DNA of 42,172 nt from CALFMR01 sp035550595 (GTDB lineage Bacteria; Acidobacteriota; Vicinamibacteria; Vicinamibacterales; SCN-69-37). Within the stretch, counting starts at the first letter, position 1, and each line of letters begins with the position of its first letter. The stretch covers positions 1 through 42,172 of the forward strand of contig DASZOV010000129.1 of NCBI GenBank assembly GCA_035550595.1, written 5' to 3'. The position numbers were made by a program, and so were the translations under genes. Positions 27,881 through 34,979 of the stretch are shown here, piece by piece. The notes below the pieces were generated by a model. That model made no database searches and was not told where the DNA came from. It was given only the letters and a program-made list of their open reading frames with translations.

Positions 27881-29424
27881 GTGATTCCCGCTTCGATGCC
27901 TTCGGGCGTTGAGCACACGTCCACGCGGCCGTGCAGCGCGGCATCGACGCAGTGATTCCCGCTTCGATGCCTTCGGGCGTTGAGCACTCAATCGGCCCGG
28001 TTTTGTCGCGGTCAGCAGCCCGTGTGATTCCCGCTTCGATGCCTTCGGGCGTTGAGCACAAGGACGGCGTGAAGGACGTGGTGACGTCCCTGCCACGTGA
28101 TTCCCGCTTCGATGCCTTCGGGCGTTGAGCACACGTTGGCCGAGACCTGATCCTCCGTGATCTGCTGTGATTCCCGCTTCGATGCCTTCGGGCGTTGAGC
28201 ACGTGATTTTTCGGTCCGGAATGCCGGTCGCGGTACCGTGATTCCCGCTTCGATGCCTTCGGGCGTTGAGCACGTCGGTGTGTGGTGAACACGGCAGCGT
28301 GGTATGCGCGTGATTCCCGCTTCGATGCCTTCGGGCGTTGAGCACGGCGAAGGCGGCCGTGGATGCGTCTCAACAAGCGGAGGGTGATTCCCGCTTCGAT
28401 GCCTTCGGGCGTTGAGCACAGTTTGTCGCGCAAGGCGTCGGGATTCGCCGTGCTGGTGATTCCCGCTTCGATGCCTTCGGGCGTTGAGCACTGACTTTCT
28501 TCGGTCGGCCACGACGACGACGTGACGGGTGATTCCCGCTTCGATGCCTTCGGGCGTTGAGCACCGATCCAGCGCGCTGTTGAGTAGGGCGGCACGCGCC
28601 TGTGATTCCCGCTTCGATGCCTTCGGGCGTTGAGCACCAGACCGATGCGCACATGGCCGTCAGGGTCGAGTGTGATTCCCGCTTCGATGCCTTCGGGCGT
28701 TGAGCACCGTGCGTTCTTCGCGTCGGATGACCCGTGGGTGCGGGTGATTCCCGCTTCGATGCCTTCGGGCGTTGAGCACATCCGCCACCGCTGCGTACGT
28801 ATTCATTCGCGGTCGTGATTCCCGCTTCGATGCCTTCGGGCGTTGAGCACACGAACTCCGAAGCCGCGCGAAACACATCCTCCAGTGATTCCCGCTTCGA
28901 TGCCTTCGGGCGTTGAGCACTGAGGGCGTGTCGTCGCTATCGTCATCCCGGCGCCCGTGATTCCCGCTTCGATGCCTTCGGGCGTTGAGCACCACGTTGC
29001 GTGTGTTGATGACCTTCATACTGTCATTGTGATTCCCGCTTCGATGCCTTCGGGCGTTGAGCACGAGAAGAACGGCACCATTATCGACCATGAACGGGTC
29101 GATGTGATTCCCGCTTCGATGCCTTCGGGCGTTGAGCACCCGATGTAGCTCTCGGCGCGCACCGAGCCGCCGCGTGATTCCCGCTTCGATGCCTTCGGGC
29201 GTTGAGCACAAAGCCACAGCGGAACACCTGTTGCGGCTGATGGTCGTGTGATTCCCGCTTCGATGCCTTCGGGCGTTGAGCATATGTACTGCGTCCGCGT
29301 GTGGCCCTGGTTGCGCTCGTGTGATTCCGCTCCGATGCCTTCGGACGTTGAGCACAATGGGAGGTCACCGTAGGTGATCACGTTCCGGCTGTGGCCGCGC
29401 TCGGATACCGTGGGCGTTGAATAC
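27881..29424 (+). CRISPR. CRISPR array, 36-nt repeats, 20 intact plus 2 decayed
   Basis: Repeats start with GTGATTCCCG and end with GTTGAGCAC. Nineteen copies look identical from 27881-27916 to 29174-29209; the 20th (29248-29283) differs only in its last base. The 21st (29321-29355) has lost one C and carries two substitutions, and a 22nd remnant (29391-29424) keeps only the ends. Spacers are 34-39 nt and all different by eye. The repeat can fold an ATGCC-TTCG-GGCGT hairpin (5 bp, cUUCGg loop), leaving an 8-nt 3' segment TTGAGCAC as the likely crRNA handle if read on the + strand, the same direction as the cas genes. Confidence 0.98.
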
Positions 29425-29515
29425 ACGACGTTGACGTGCGGGCCCACCGGCGTGGCGTGAGCCAGACGGGTGAAGCCGGAGCCAGACGGGCGTCGCTTCC
29501 AGACGTCAACGAACC

Positions 29516-30948
29516 CTACGACGCCCTCCCACTCAGCATCATGAGCACCGACCTCCACGCGTCCGGCGCGCGGGCGATGTCCAGCAACGGCTCGACCGGC
29601 AGAAGCCACCCCGCATTGCCCAGTGGCGCCGACTCCAGAGCCGCCGCGACGATGGCGACCGCGCCGGACACGTCGTCGACCGCGACACGCAGCGCCGCGC
29701 GGGCGATGCCGACGTCCATCGACGGCGGTGCGTTATCGAGCGCCTCGCATGTCATGGAACCACTCGACACGGCGAGTCCCGCATGCGCCATCGGATGGCG
29801 CGGCACCCGCGCGACTGCCTGCTCGAACGCCGCGCGCGCGTCCGCGCGATCGCCGCGACGAAGCCGGCACGCGCCGATCGCGTACCACGCATTCGCGCAG
29901 CACTCGCGCGCGTAGAGCTGACCGCGCGACTCCAGCGCGAGCTCCCGCTCGAACATCGCCGTCGCGCCGTCGTCGTCGCCGCGCGCGTGCAAGAGCAGGC
30001 CCTTCAGCCAGTGCAGCGCGACGACTGAGAAGCGATCCGGCATACGCCGTCGGCCAGCATGACGATGGCCGTGTTGAGCTCGCGTTCGGCCTGCGCCAGC
30101 GCACCGCGCGCGACGAAGACGGTTGCGATCAGCCAGTGCGCCATCGCGCAGTCCGGCAGCAGCGCCAGCGCCTGGCGCGCCGCGCGCAGGCGATCTTCGC
30201 CCCAGCTCGCGTACGCGAGCCGCGCGTGATGCCGCCAGTTGTCGGGCTCGAGCGTCACCGCGCGGCGCAGCGCCGCCAGCGCGTCGATCCGGTGCTCGCC
30301 GAGCTCGAGCACGAACCCGAGCGTGGCCCACGCTTCGCCGTATTCCGGATTCAGGCGACAGGCCGTCCGCGCGTGCGACAGCGCGAGGTCGCGGGCCTCG
30401 ACGTCCGGCACCGCATCCGCGCGCGTCGCCTCGAAGGCGAGCGCGCACGCGTTCGCCAGTCCCACGTGCATCGTCGCGTCGTCTGGGTGATGCGAGACCA
30501 AGTGCTCGAACGTCTGTCGCGCGGCGGCAATGCGGTCGCGCTCGAGCGTCTCGAGTGCCGCGCGGCCTTCGACCAGGTTCCGGTGCGGCGCGAGCAGCGC
30601 GTCGAGGTCCGCCTCGCGTCGAGGTGGCTCGAGGCGCTCAACCGTGCCGGTGAAGCGATAGCCCAGTCCGCGCGCGGTCGCAATCGCGCACGGCGAGTCC
30701 GCGGCTTCGATCACGCCGCGCAGGCTCATGATGGCCTGCGCCAGGCTGTTGTCGGTGACATCGACGTCCGGCCACGCGGCCTTGATCAGTTCGTCCTTCG
30801 CGAGGATCTCGTCCGGGTGCGCGACGAACGCGTGCAGTAAGTCGAACTGCCGCGCGGGCAGGGACACCAACTGTCCGTCGCGCCGCAGGTGCCGGGCGCG
30901 AGGATCGAGCTGGAACGGGCCGAAGGCGAACCCGCTGCCTGACGGCAT
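29516..30948 (-). pseudogene. Frameshifted winged-helix/TPR transcriptional regulator
   Basis: From ATG 30948 the first frame encodes an OmpR/CadC-type winged helix (residues 1-100: FGPFQLDPRARHLRRDG, then KAAWPDVDVTDNSLAQ and GLGYRF) followed by TPR-like helices. It stops early near 30004. The rest continues in another frame (FSVVALHWLKGLLLHARGDDD to 29516) with further TPR repeats. The switch lies near 30035-30050 and needs one extra base to restore one chain of about 475 residues. It is either a real pseudogene or a sequence error. The intact form would be a one-component regulator without a membrane helix. It ends about 90 bases from the decayed tail of the CRISPR array. Confidence 0.75.
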
Positions 30949-30967
30949 GGCGGGGATTCTATGGGAT

Positions 30968-31026
30968 CGTTTCAAAACTTCGAACTGCGAACTTCGAACT
31001 GCGAATGAAGGGGGCGCCTTCGGCGC
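30968..31026 (+). repeat. TTCGAA-rich intergenic element with GCGCC hairpin (copy B)
   Basis: CGTTTCAAAACTTCGAACTG begins the element; further AACTTCGAACT units follow, and it closes with the GCGCC-TTC-GGCGC hairpin at 31014-31026. It matches the reverse complement of 3936-3994 at 56 of 59 positions. It lies between the start of the frameshifted regulator and the terminator of the next minus-strand gene. Confidence 0.75.
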
Positions 31027-31113
31027 ATCTATTTGGCTGTGAAAGGCACTCCATGGCAGCGCGTTTCGAAAACTGCGGCGGCAATTGGCGGCGAATCTCG
31101 CAGAGGCGGGAGA

Positions 31114-31148
31114 GACCGGAGCGAGGCGGCCGGCACCTCGCTCCGGTC
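31114..31148 (-). terminator. Strong hairpin after the unknown helical gene
   Basis: GACCGGAGCGAGG (31114-31126) and CCTCGCTCCGGTC (31136-31148) are perfect 13-bp arms with a 9-base loop. On the minus strand the hairpin starts 9 bases after the stop of the gene at 31158-31883 and is followed by TCTCTCC, so it fits a transcription terminator. Confidence 0.6.
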
Positions 31149-31157
31149 GTGCTGGTG

Positions 31158-31883
31158 TTACGCCGCCTTGGGCAGCGCCGTGGCGTTCGCGGGATCGGGC
31201 GCCGGCGCCGGGGTGTCGGCCGTCTCGGCGGGTGCCGCCGTGTCGGCATCCTTCTTCGGCTTGCCCTCGACGATGGCCCTGGCGCGGAGCCAGGCGGCCG
31301 TCAGGACCGGGTCGTCCTTCAGCGTGTTGGTGACGACGACGTCCAGCGTGCGGATGGCATCGAAGCCGTCGTCGAGTGCCGCGTCGATCGCGGCCCGGGC
31401 GGCGGAGACGCCGTAGCGGCCCGCGCGCCGGTTGGTGCGACGCTCCTCGAAGGCGTCGATCGCGGCGGTGAACTCGCTCACCCAGTTCTCACCCACGCCG
31501 AGCTGGATGAGCTCGTCGGCCACCGGCTGGCACGTCTCGAGGAACAGCCGCGCGGCCGTGACGAACGCCGCGTCGGACGTGCGTGTCGGCATGTGCAGCC
31601 CCGCCGACAGCCCCGTCCCCGTCCGCGCGAGGTCACGCGCCGCGCCGCCGATGACGAGCATCCACTCGTGCACGGCCTTGCGCGCCGCGGCTTTCCCGGC
31701 GCGTCCGTCCCTGACCGCGTGCAGCCGCGCCAGCCCCTGCGCTTCGATCTGCGCCGCGGCTGCCGCGACTCGCGCGAACATCTGGCCGCCCTTCGACGCG
31801 TCGGGGAAGCGATCCCGATGCGTCGTTCCGAAGTCCCGGACCCGAAGAAACATCTCGTAACGAACCCGTTCGGTCTTGGTCAT
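31158..31883 (-). CDS. Unknown all-helical protein next to the 22-nt array
   Basis: A 241-residue protein from ATG 31883 (TKTERVRYEMFLRVRDFG). The frame extends further upstream, but this start keeps the most plausible sequence. It appears almost wholly alpha-helical: RVRDFGTTHRDRFPDASKGG, an Ala-rich helix (FARVAAAAAQIEAQGLA), KAAARKAVHEWMLVI, TAARLFLETCQPVADEL and LDVVVTNTLKDDPVL. The tail from about 205 is Pro/Ala/Asp-rich and disordered-looking. No signal peptide, membrane segment or enzyme motif is visible, and I cannot name a family. The basic residues and codon-like composition argue that it is real. Its 5' side is the unusual 22-nt periodic array; a strong hairpin follows its stop. 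Function is not known. Confidence 0.8.
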   Translation of the reverse strand: MTKTERVRYEMFLRVRDFGTTHRDRFPDASKGGQMFARVAAAAAQIEAQGLARLHAVRDGRAGKAAARKAVHEWMLVIGGAARDLARTGTGLSAGLHMPTRTSDAAFVTAARLFLETCQPVADELIQLGVGENWVSEFTAAIDAFEERRTNRRAGRYGVSAARAAIDAALDDGFDAIRTLDVVVTNTLKDDPVLTAAWLRARAIVEGKPKKDADTAAPAETADTPAPAPDPANATALPKAA

Positions 31884-31956
31884 AACGAACCTCCGCGCGC
31901 ATCGTCGCGCGCGAGGTCGGACGTTGTCGTTCGGGTTTCCATGAATCTTCATGAAT

Positions 31957-32286
31957 GGCGTTCACGCGAGGGGACTGAGGCGACGTGTCACTCACTTGGA
32001 GGCAATGAGAATGGCGGATCGACCCATCATCGCGCGAGCATCGAGGCGACCTGCGTCGGGGATCGACCCATCGTGCGAGCGGATCGGCCCCAATCGCGGT
32101 CGCGGGGGGAGTCGACGTCGGACTCGCTCGGCCCCAACATCCGCGGCGCGATCACCCAATGCGCGGCTGGGCCGGACGCAAGATCGAAGGTGCCTGCACC
32201 CAATCACGGTCGGGCTCCGACCCAATCCCCGGGCCGCTCGCACCCATTTGCCAGGTCACTCTCACCCAACATCAAAATCACATCCG
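31957..32286. repeat. 22-nt periodic array with conserved CCCA box and variable inserts
   Basis: All nine CCCA tetramers between 31957 and 32290 start at 32023, 32067, 32089, 32133, 32155, 32199, 32221, 32243 and 32265: every interval is 22 or 44. Units begin CCCA(A/T) and end in a short (T/C)(C/G)(G/C)A-like tail, giving a box like CGACCCAATC; the other 12 or so positions differ from unit to unit. The three units without CCCA (32045, 32111, 32177) are spaced exactly 66. Three upstream units (31957, 31979, 32001) keep the phase and begin GGCG or GGCA. The period is not a multiple of 3 and no convincing protein is encoded, so a non-coding role is likely. The rest of the gene-free stretch 31884-32621 holds the 42-nt block and a palindrome. 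Confidence 0.75.
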
Positions 32287-32350
32287 GGATTTGGCGCATC
32301 TGTAACTCATTGTGCGCGTGAGACCTCACGAGCAATTCAGAATGGCGACC

Positions 32351-32518
32351 GGATTTGTCCGCGAGCGAGATGCACAAAGTGCGGAGCGAGTCGCGCGTTC
32401 CCGCGCGCGCCACCGACCGCGCCGCCAGTGGGTCGCGCGTTCCCGCGTTCGAGTGCGAGCTCGCGCCAAGCGCCGTGCGCGTTCCGCGACGTGCGCACGG
32501 TCCAGCGGTCGGCGCTTT
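32351..32518. repeat. Degenerate 42-nt (2 x 21) direct repeats
   Basis: The core GCGCGTTCCCGCG occurs at 32393 and 32435, and GCGCGTTCCGCG at 32477, each 42 apart; a weaker copy (TTGTCCGCG) begins the unit at 32351. The second half of the first two units ends GAGTC and GGGTC. The block begins 65 bases after the last unit of the 22-nt array and runs up to the promoter region of the toxin-antitoxin genes. High GC makes chance similarity easier, so confidence is moderate. Confidence 0.45.
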
Positions 32519-32584
32519 GCATCATCCCGCTGCGTGGAGATGACCTGTCCGTGGAGCCCTGCGCCTTCAGGCGTAATCCGTGCG

Positions 32585-32602
32585 ATATGCAATATTGCAT
32601 AT
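32585..32602. promoter_or_regulatory. 18-bp perfect palindrome, probable operator of the toxin-antitoxin operon
   Basis: ATATGCAATATTGCATAT is fully self-complementary and AT-rich in a GC-rich setting, 20 bases before the toxin ATG at 32622. Toxin-antitoxin operons are usually repressed by their own antitoxin at such a site overlapping the promoter. The HTH protein encoded at 33028-33552 is the likely ligand (inference). Confidence 0.65.
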
Positions 32603-32621
32603 GAGGTCTGGACACGCTAGC

Positions 32622-33041
32622 ATGACGGCATGGCGGTTCCTGGACTACATCACCGAGGAGCGTGTCGTGCCCATCGCCGACTGGTACGACGCGCAGGATG
32701 GCCAGGTCCGCGCGGCGTTCGATCTGAGGATCGAGCTGCTTCGCGTCGAGGACGACTGGGGCCACAGGCGTCGTGGTCGCGTCAAGGCGCTCGCCAAGGC
32801 CCATCGAGGTCTCACTCAGATTCCGTTCGAGGTCGACGTGTGGGACCGGGCTCGGCGGAAGTCTCGTCGCCGGCGTCTGCGCGCGCTCGGTCTCTGGAAG
32901 CAGGCGATCCGCGAGTTCGTCTTCTTTGGCGGCGTGGAAGAACACGGGCAGAACTACGTGCCGGCCGATGCCTTCGACCGGGCGATGCGCCATTGGCGCG
33001 CGTTCGAGCAAGGTAGGGGAACAACGCGTGACCACATTTAG
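32622..33041 (+). CDS. RelE/HigB-like toxin
   Basis: A 139-residue protein. The first half (FLDYITEERVVPIADWYDAQ, then a basic RHRRGRVKAL-like segment) is variable. The second half, REFVFFGGVEEHGQNYVPADAFDRA then EQGRG, resembles the C-terminal strand and helix of RelE/HigB-type ribosome-dependent mRNA endonucleases with an HTH antitoxin encoded downstream. The start at ATG 32622 is preferred; ATG 32601 overlaps the palindrome. The gene overlaps the antitoxin by 14 bases. Toxin-first order is the higBA arrangement. The catalytic residues cannot be fixed by eye. Confidence 0.72.
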   Translation: MTAWRFLDYITEERVVPIADWYDAQDGQVRAAFDLRIELLRVEDDWGHRRRGRVKALAKAHRGLTQIPFEVDVWDRARRKSRRRRLRALGLWKQAIREFVFFGGVEEHGQNYVPADAFDRAMRHWRAFEQGRGTTRDHI

Positions 33042-33552
33042 CGAGTTGTGGCGGAAGCTCAGGGATAAGGCGTATCGCGAGCAGATGGTGGCTGAGCAGG
33101 CCAAGCGCGCCATCCCGTACCAGGTCCGCGCGCTGCTCACCAGCCGCGGCTATTCGCAGAAAGAGCTCGCCGCCCGAGCCGGTTTGCATCAAGGCGCCGT
33201 CTCACGCGCCGCGGACCTCGATTACGGCAACCTGACGCTCAACACGATCGTCCGCCTGGCCGCGGGGTTCGACGTCGCATTCGTCGGCGAGTTCGTGCCC
33301 TTCAGCCGGTTCGTCGACTACATGAATCGGCTGCCCACGCTCGGGCAGGTGGCGACGTTTGAAGATGAAGATCGCTCTCGGCGCGGTGAGACCGTCGCGG
33401 CCTCCCAGACGATGGAGGCCTTCGGCCGGCATGGCGTGCCATCCATCCGTTCGACGGGCACGCCAATCCGGATGGCGAAGATGCGAAACGACGACAGTGG
33501 CCGCGCGCTGGCGATAACCATCGATGACTCGGATCAGCGGAGGTCCCGATGA
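33028..33552 (+). CDS. XRE-family HTH antitoxin
   Basis: A 174-residue protein from GTG 33028, with AGGGGA upstream. Residues about 25-90 form an XRE helix-turn-helix: KRAIPYQVRALLTSRGYSQK, ELAARAGLHQGAVSRAADLD and LTLNTIVRLAAGFDVAF. The C-terminal half is polar and likely the toxin-binding part. The gene overlaps the RelE/HigB-like toxin by 14 bases and the next gene by 4. It probably neutralises the toxin and represses the operon at the palindrome at 32585-32602. Confidence 0.85.
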   Translation: MTTFSELWRKLRDKAYREQMVAEQAKRAIPYQVRALLTSRGYSQKELAARAGLHQGAVSRAADLDYGNLTLNTIVRLAAGFDVAFVGEFVPFSRFVDYMNRLPTLGQVATFEDEDRSRRGETVAASQTMEAFGRHGVPSIRSTGTPIRMAKMRNDDSGRALAITIDDSDQRRSR

Positions 33553-33842
33553 CGGAGAACGTCAAAGTGAAAGTCATACGGTCGAGGTCCCCGCATCATC
33601 GCGTCGTGTACGCCAACCAGACGCAACTAATGGCCACGAATGTCGACGTCCGACTGCGATTCGGCGTGATCGAGCGAGCAGAAGGTAGCGAGCTCGTGGT
33701 CGAGGATCAGGTGGACGTCGTTCTTGGTCCACACGAAATGCGCGGGTTGTACGAGTTGCTTGGCAGGCACTTGGACCGGTTCCCAGATGCCGTCGTCGAG
33801 ACGCGTACGCCATCTCGAGCCGAGGGGCGCAAGATATCGTGA
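33549..33842 (+). CDS. DUF3467 family protein
   Basis: A 97-residue protein whose ATG overlaps the antitoxin stop. It shows the DUF3467 pattern: VVYANQTQLMATNVDVRLRF, then VDVVLGPHEMRGLYELLGRHL. The family is small, of unknown function, and often lies near toxin-antitoxin or small regulatory genes. The tight overlap suggests that it is made together with the toxin-antitoxin pair, perhaps as a third component; that is inference. The tail (SRAEGRKIS) is basic and short. Confidence 0.78.
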   Translation: MTENVKVKVIRSRSPHHRVVYANQTQLMATNVDVRLRFGVIERAEGSELVVEDQVDVVLGPHEMRGLYELLGRHLDRFPDAVVETRTPSRAEGRKIS

Positions 33843-33900
33843 GCGAGCGGGCTCGCTCTTGTCTCTGCTGCGAGCGAGGCACGCCTGCGACCGGTCCACG

Positions 33901-33956
33901 CATTCGAACTTCGAATGTCGAACGTTCGAAATGAAACGGGCGCTTCAGGGCCCCTT
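33901..33956 (+). repeat. TTCGAA-rich intergenic element (copy D)
   Basis: ATTCGAACTTCGAATGTCG and AACGTTCGAAATGAAAC are followed by GGGCGCTTCAGGGCCCC, a degenerate form of the hairpin end seen at copies A and B. It overlaps the 3' end of the broken vapC remnant, so it may have been involved in the loss of vapC. Confidence 0.5.
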
Positions 33957-34061
33957 TCCTCCGCTGAACTGAGCCAGTCGCGCGAGTACGACGACCGGGA
34001 TCCGAACAGCGTCCACGTCGTGGGCGTAGCTCAGGACGTTCGAGTCGACGAACGTCTTATC
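33945..34061 (-). pseudogene. vapC (PIN toxin) remnant
   Basis: Directly after the vapB-like antitoxin, the minus strand reads KTFVDSNVLSYAHD, the exact PIN-domain N-terminus with the first catalytic aspartate, but no start codon is left: where ATGAAG would be expected the sequence is ATAAG, consistent with loss of one base. After 14 codons the PIN pattern ends, and a short unrelated tail runs into the TTCGAA element. The toxin cannot be made in active form, so the antitoxin is an orphan. Confidence 0.65.
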
Positions 34062-34308
34062 GCTCGTGGCAGTCGTCGCGTGTCGATGCGATTCGGCAGC
34101 CAAGATGGAACCCCTGGTCGAGGAGCGCGAGCGCCTGCCGCTTGGCCCGCTCGTAGGCGTCGTCCTCCCCGACCAACACCTCGATCTGCTCGGCGAGCAG
34201 ACCGCTGATGGACGTGTTGCGCTTCGCCGCGAGGACCTTGGCTTTGCGCAAGGTGCGCCGGTTGAGACGGACCGTGATGTCCTGGGTCGCGAGCTTCGAT
34301 GTCGCCAT
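34057..34308 (-). CDS. VapB-like antitoxin (ribbon-helix-helix), orphan
   Basis: An 83-residue protein beginning MATSKLATQDITVRLNRRTL, a ribbon-helix-helix strand followed by RKAKVLAAKRNTSISGLLAE, the DNA-binding helices. The C-terminus (YERAKRQALALLDQGFHLG) is the usual toxin-wrapping segment of VapB partners of PIN toxins. Upstream in-frame codons (34323, 34389) are possible but less typical. It overlaps the damaged vapC. It may still bind its operator, or a related toxin elsewhere in the genome (inference). Confidence 0.8.
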   Translation of the reverse strand: MATSKLATQDITVRLNRRTLRKAKVLAAKRNTSISGLLAEQIEVLVGEDDAYERAKRQALALLDQGFHLGCRIASTRDDCHER

Positions 34309-34514
34309 GACCGGTCTCGTCATATGTGCTGCAGTTGCGGCATCCCGCATCGCTTCGATCGGTGAGCCCGACGCCGCCTGTCGCAGCATAAAGGGACCAG
34401 TGTCCGCTCCGACGGGGTCTCACGGGGGCTGGCGGGGTCTCGCGGGGTCTCACGCTTGCGAGGCCCAGCGTCCTGTCTCATGATGCTCCCGTGGCGAATG
34501 GGAGGCACACGCCC

Positions 34515-34949
34515 ATGACATCAGGGACCAAGAAGTGGGACTTGCGATTGGAGTGCCAGGTTGACGCGTTGTTCACCTGTCTTCTCGCGCTGCTGACGGA
34601 GCCGTGGCCTCGGGAGATCGCGGCGTTCCTGGCCGTGATCTTTGATATTCAACAGACCGTCCGTCGGCGAGCGGCAACGGCCGCAGATAGACGGCCACGG
34701 CGTTCACACCCGTTGGGTTCCGACGCGCGACGCTGGCCGTTTATTTCATCCGGGGTCAACAAGATCAACGCCGCCCTTGAAAATGGAGTCTTTGCCCTGT
34801 CGCGCCAAGGGGAAGACGAGGCGATCATCCGTTCACTGGTGAGGGGCGGCGTGCGGCCTGATCTCGCCGCCGCCCTAGTCGGCTACAACGGCCCCGAAGC
34901 GGCATGGGCGGCGCTGGACGAGTTGTTCAACCTACGCGTTGGCATGTGA
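34515..34949 (+). CDS. Unknown protein, 144 aa
   Basis: Starts at ATG 34515 with GGAGG 9 bases upstream; GTG 34491 is an alternative. Hydrophobic helix LFTCLLALLTEPWPREIAAF near the N-terminus may be amphipathic or membrane-associated. The C-terminal half is helical (LSRQGEDEAIIRSLVRGGV, then AALDELFNLRV). No motif is recognised. The strong ribosome site and normal composition support a real gene. It is followed 30 bases later by another unknown gene on the same strand. Confidence 0.55.
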   Translation: MTSGTKKWDLRLECQVDALFTCLLALLTEPWPREIAAFLAVIFDIQQTVRRRAATAADRRPRRSHPLGSDARRWPFISSGVNKINAALENGVFALSRQGEDEAIIRSLVRGGVRPDLAAALVGYNGPEAAWAALDELFNLRVGM

Positions 34950-34979
34950 TTAGATTAGTCCAAGCCAGACGCGTCGGAC

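Noticed and set aside
27798..28781. Long minus-strand ORF of 327 codons across the CRISPR region with repeated 'CSTPEGIEAGIT'-like units
   Set aside because: It is the translation of the 36-nt repeats, a shadow of the array and not a protein gene.
31957..32518. TIGR-Tas-type tandem interspaced guide RNA array
   Set aside because: Unit length (22, or 42 for the second block) and the lack of a Nop-domain Tas protein next to it do not fit the described systems.
31951..32604. 217-codon + strand ORF across the 22-nt array
   Set aside because: Composition is Arg/Pro/Ser-rich and unrelated between units; the 22-nt period shifts frame from unit to unit, so coding is unlikely.
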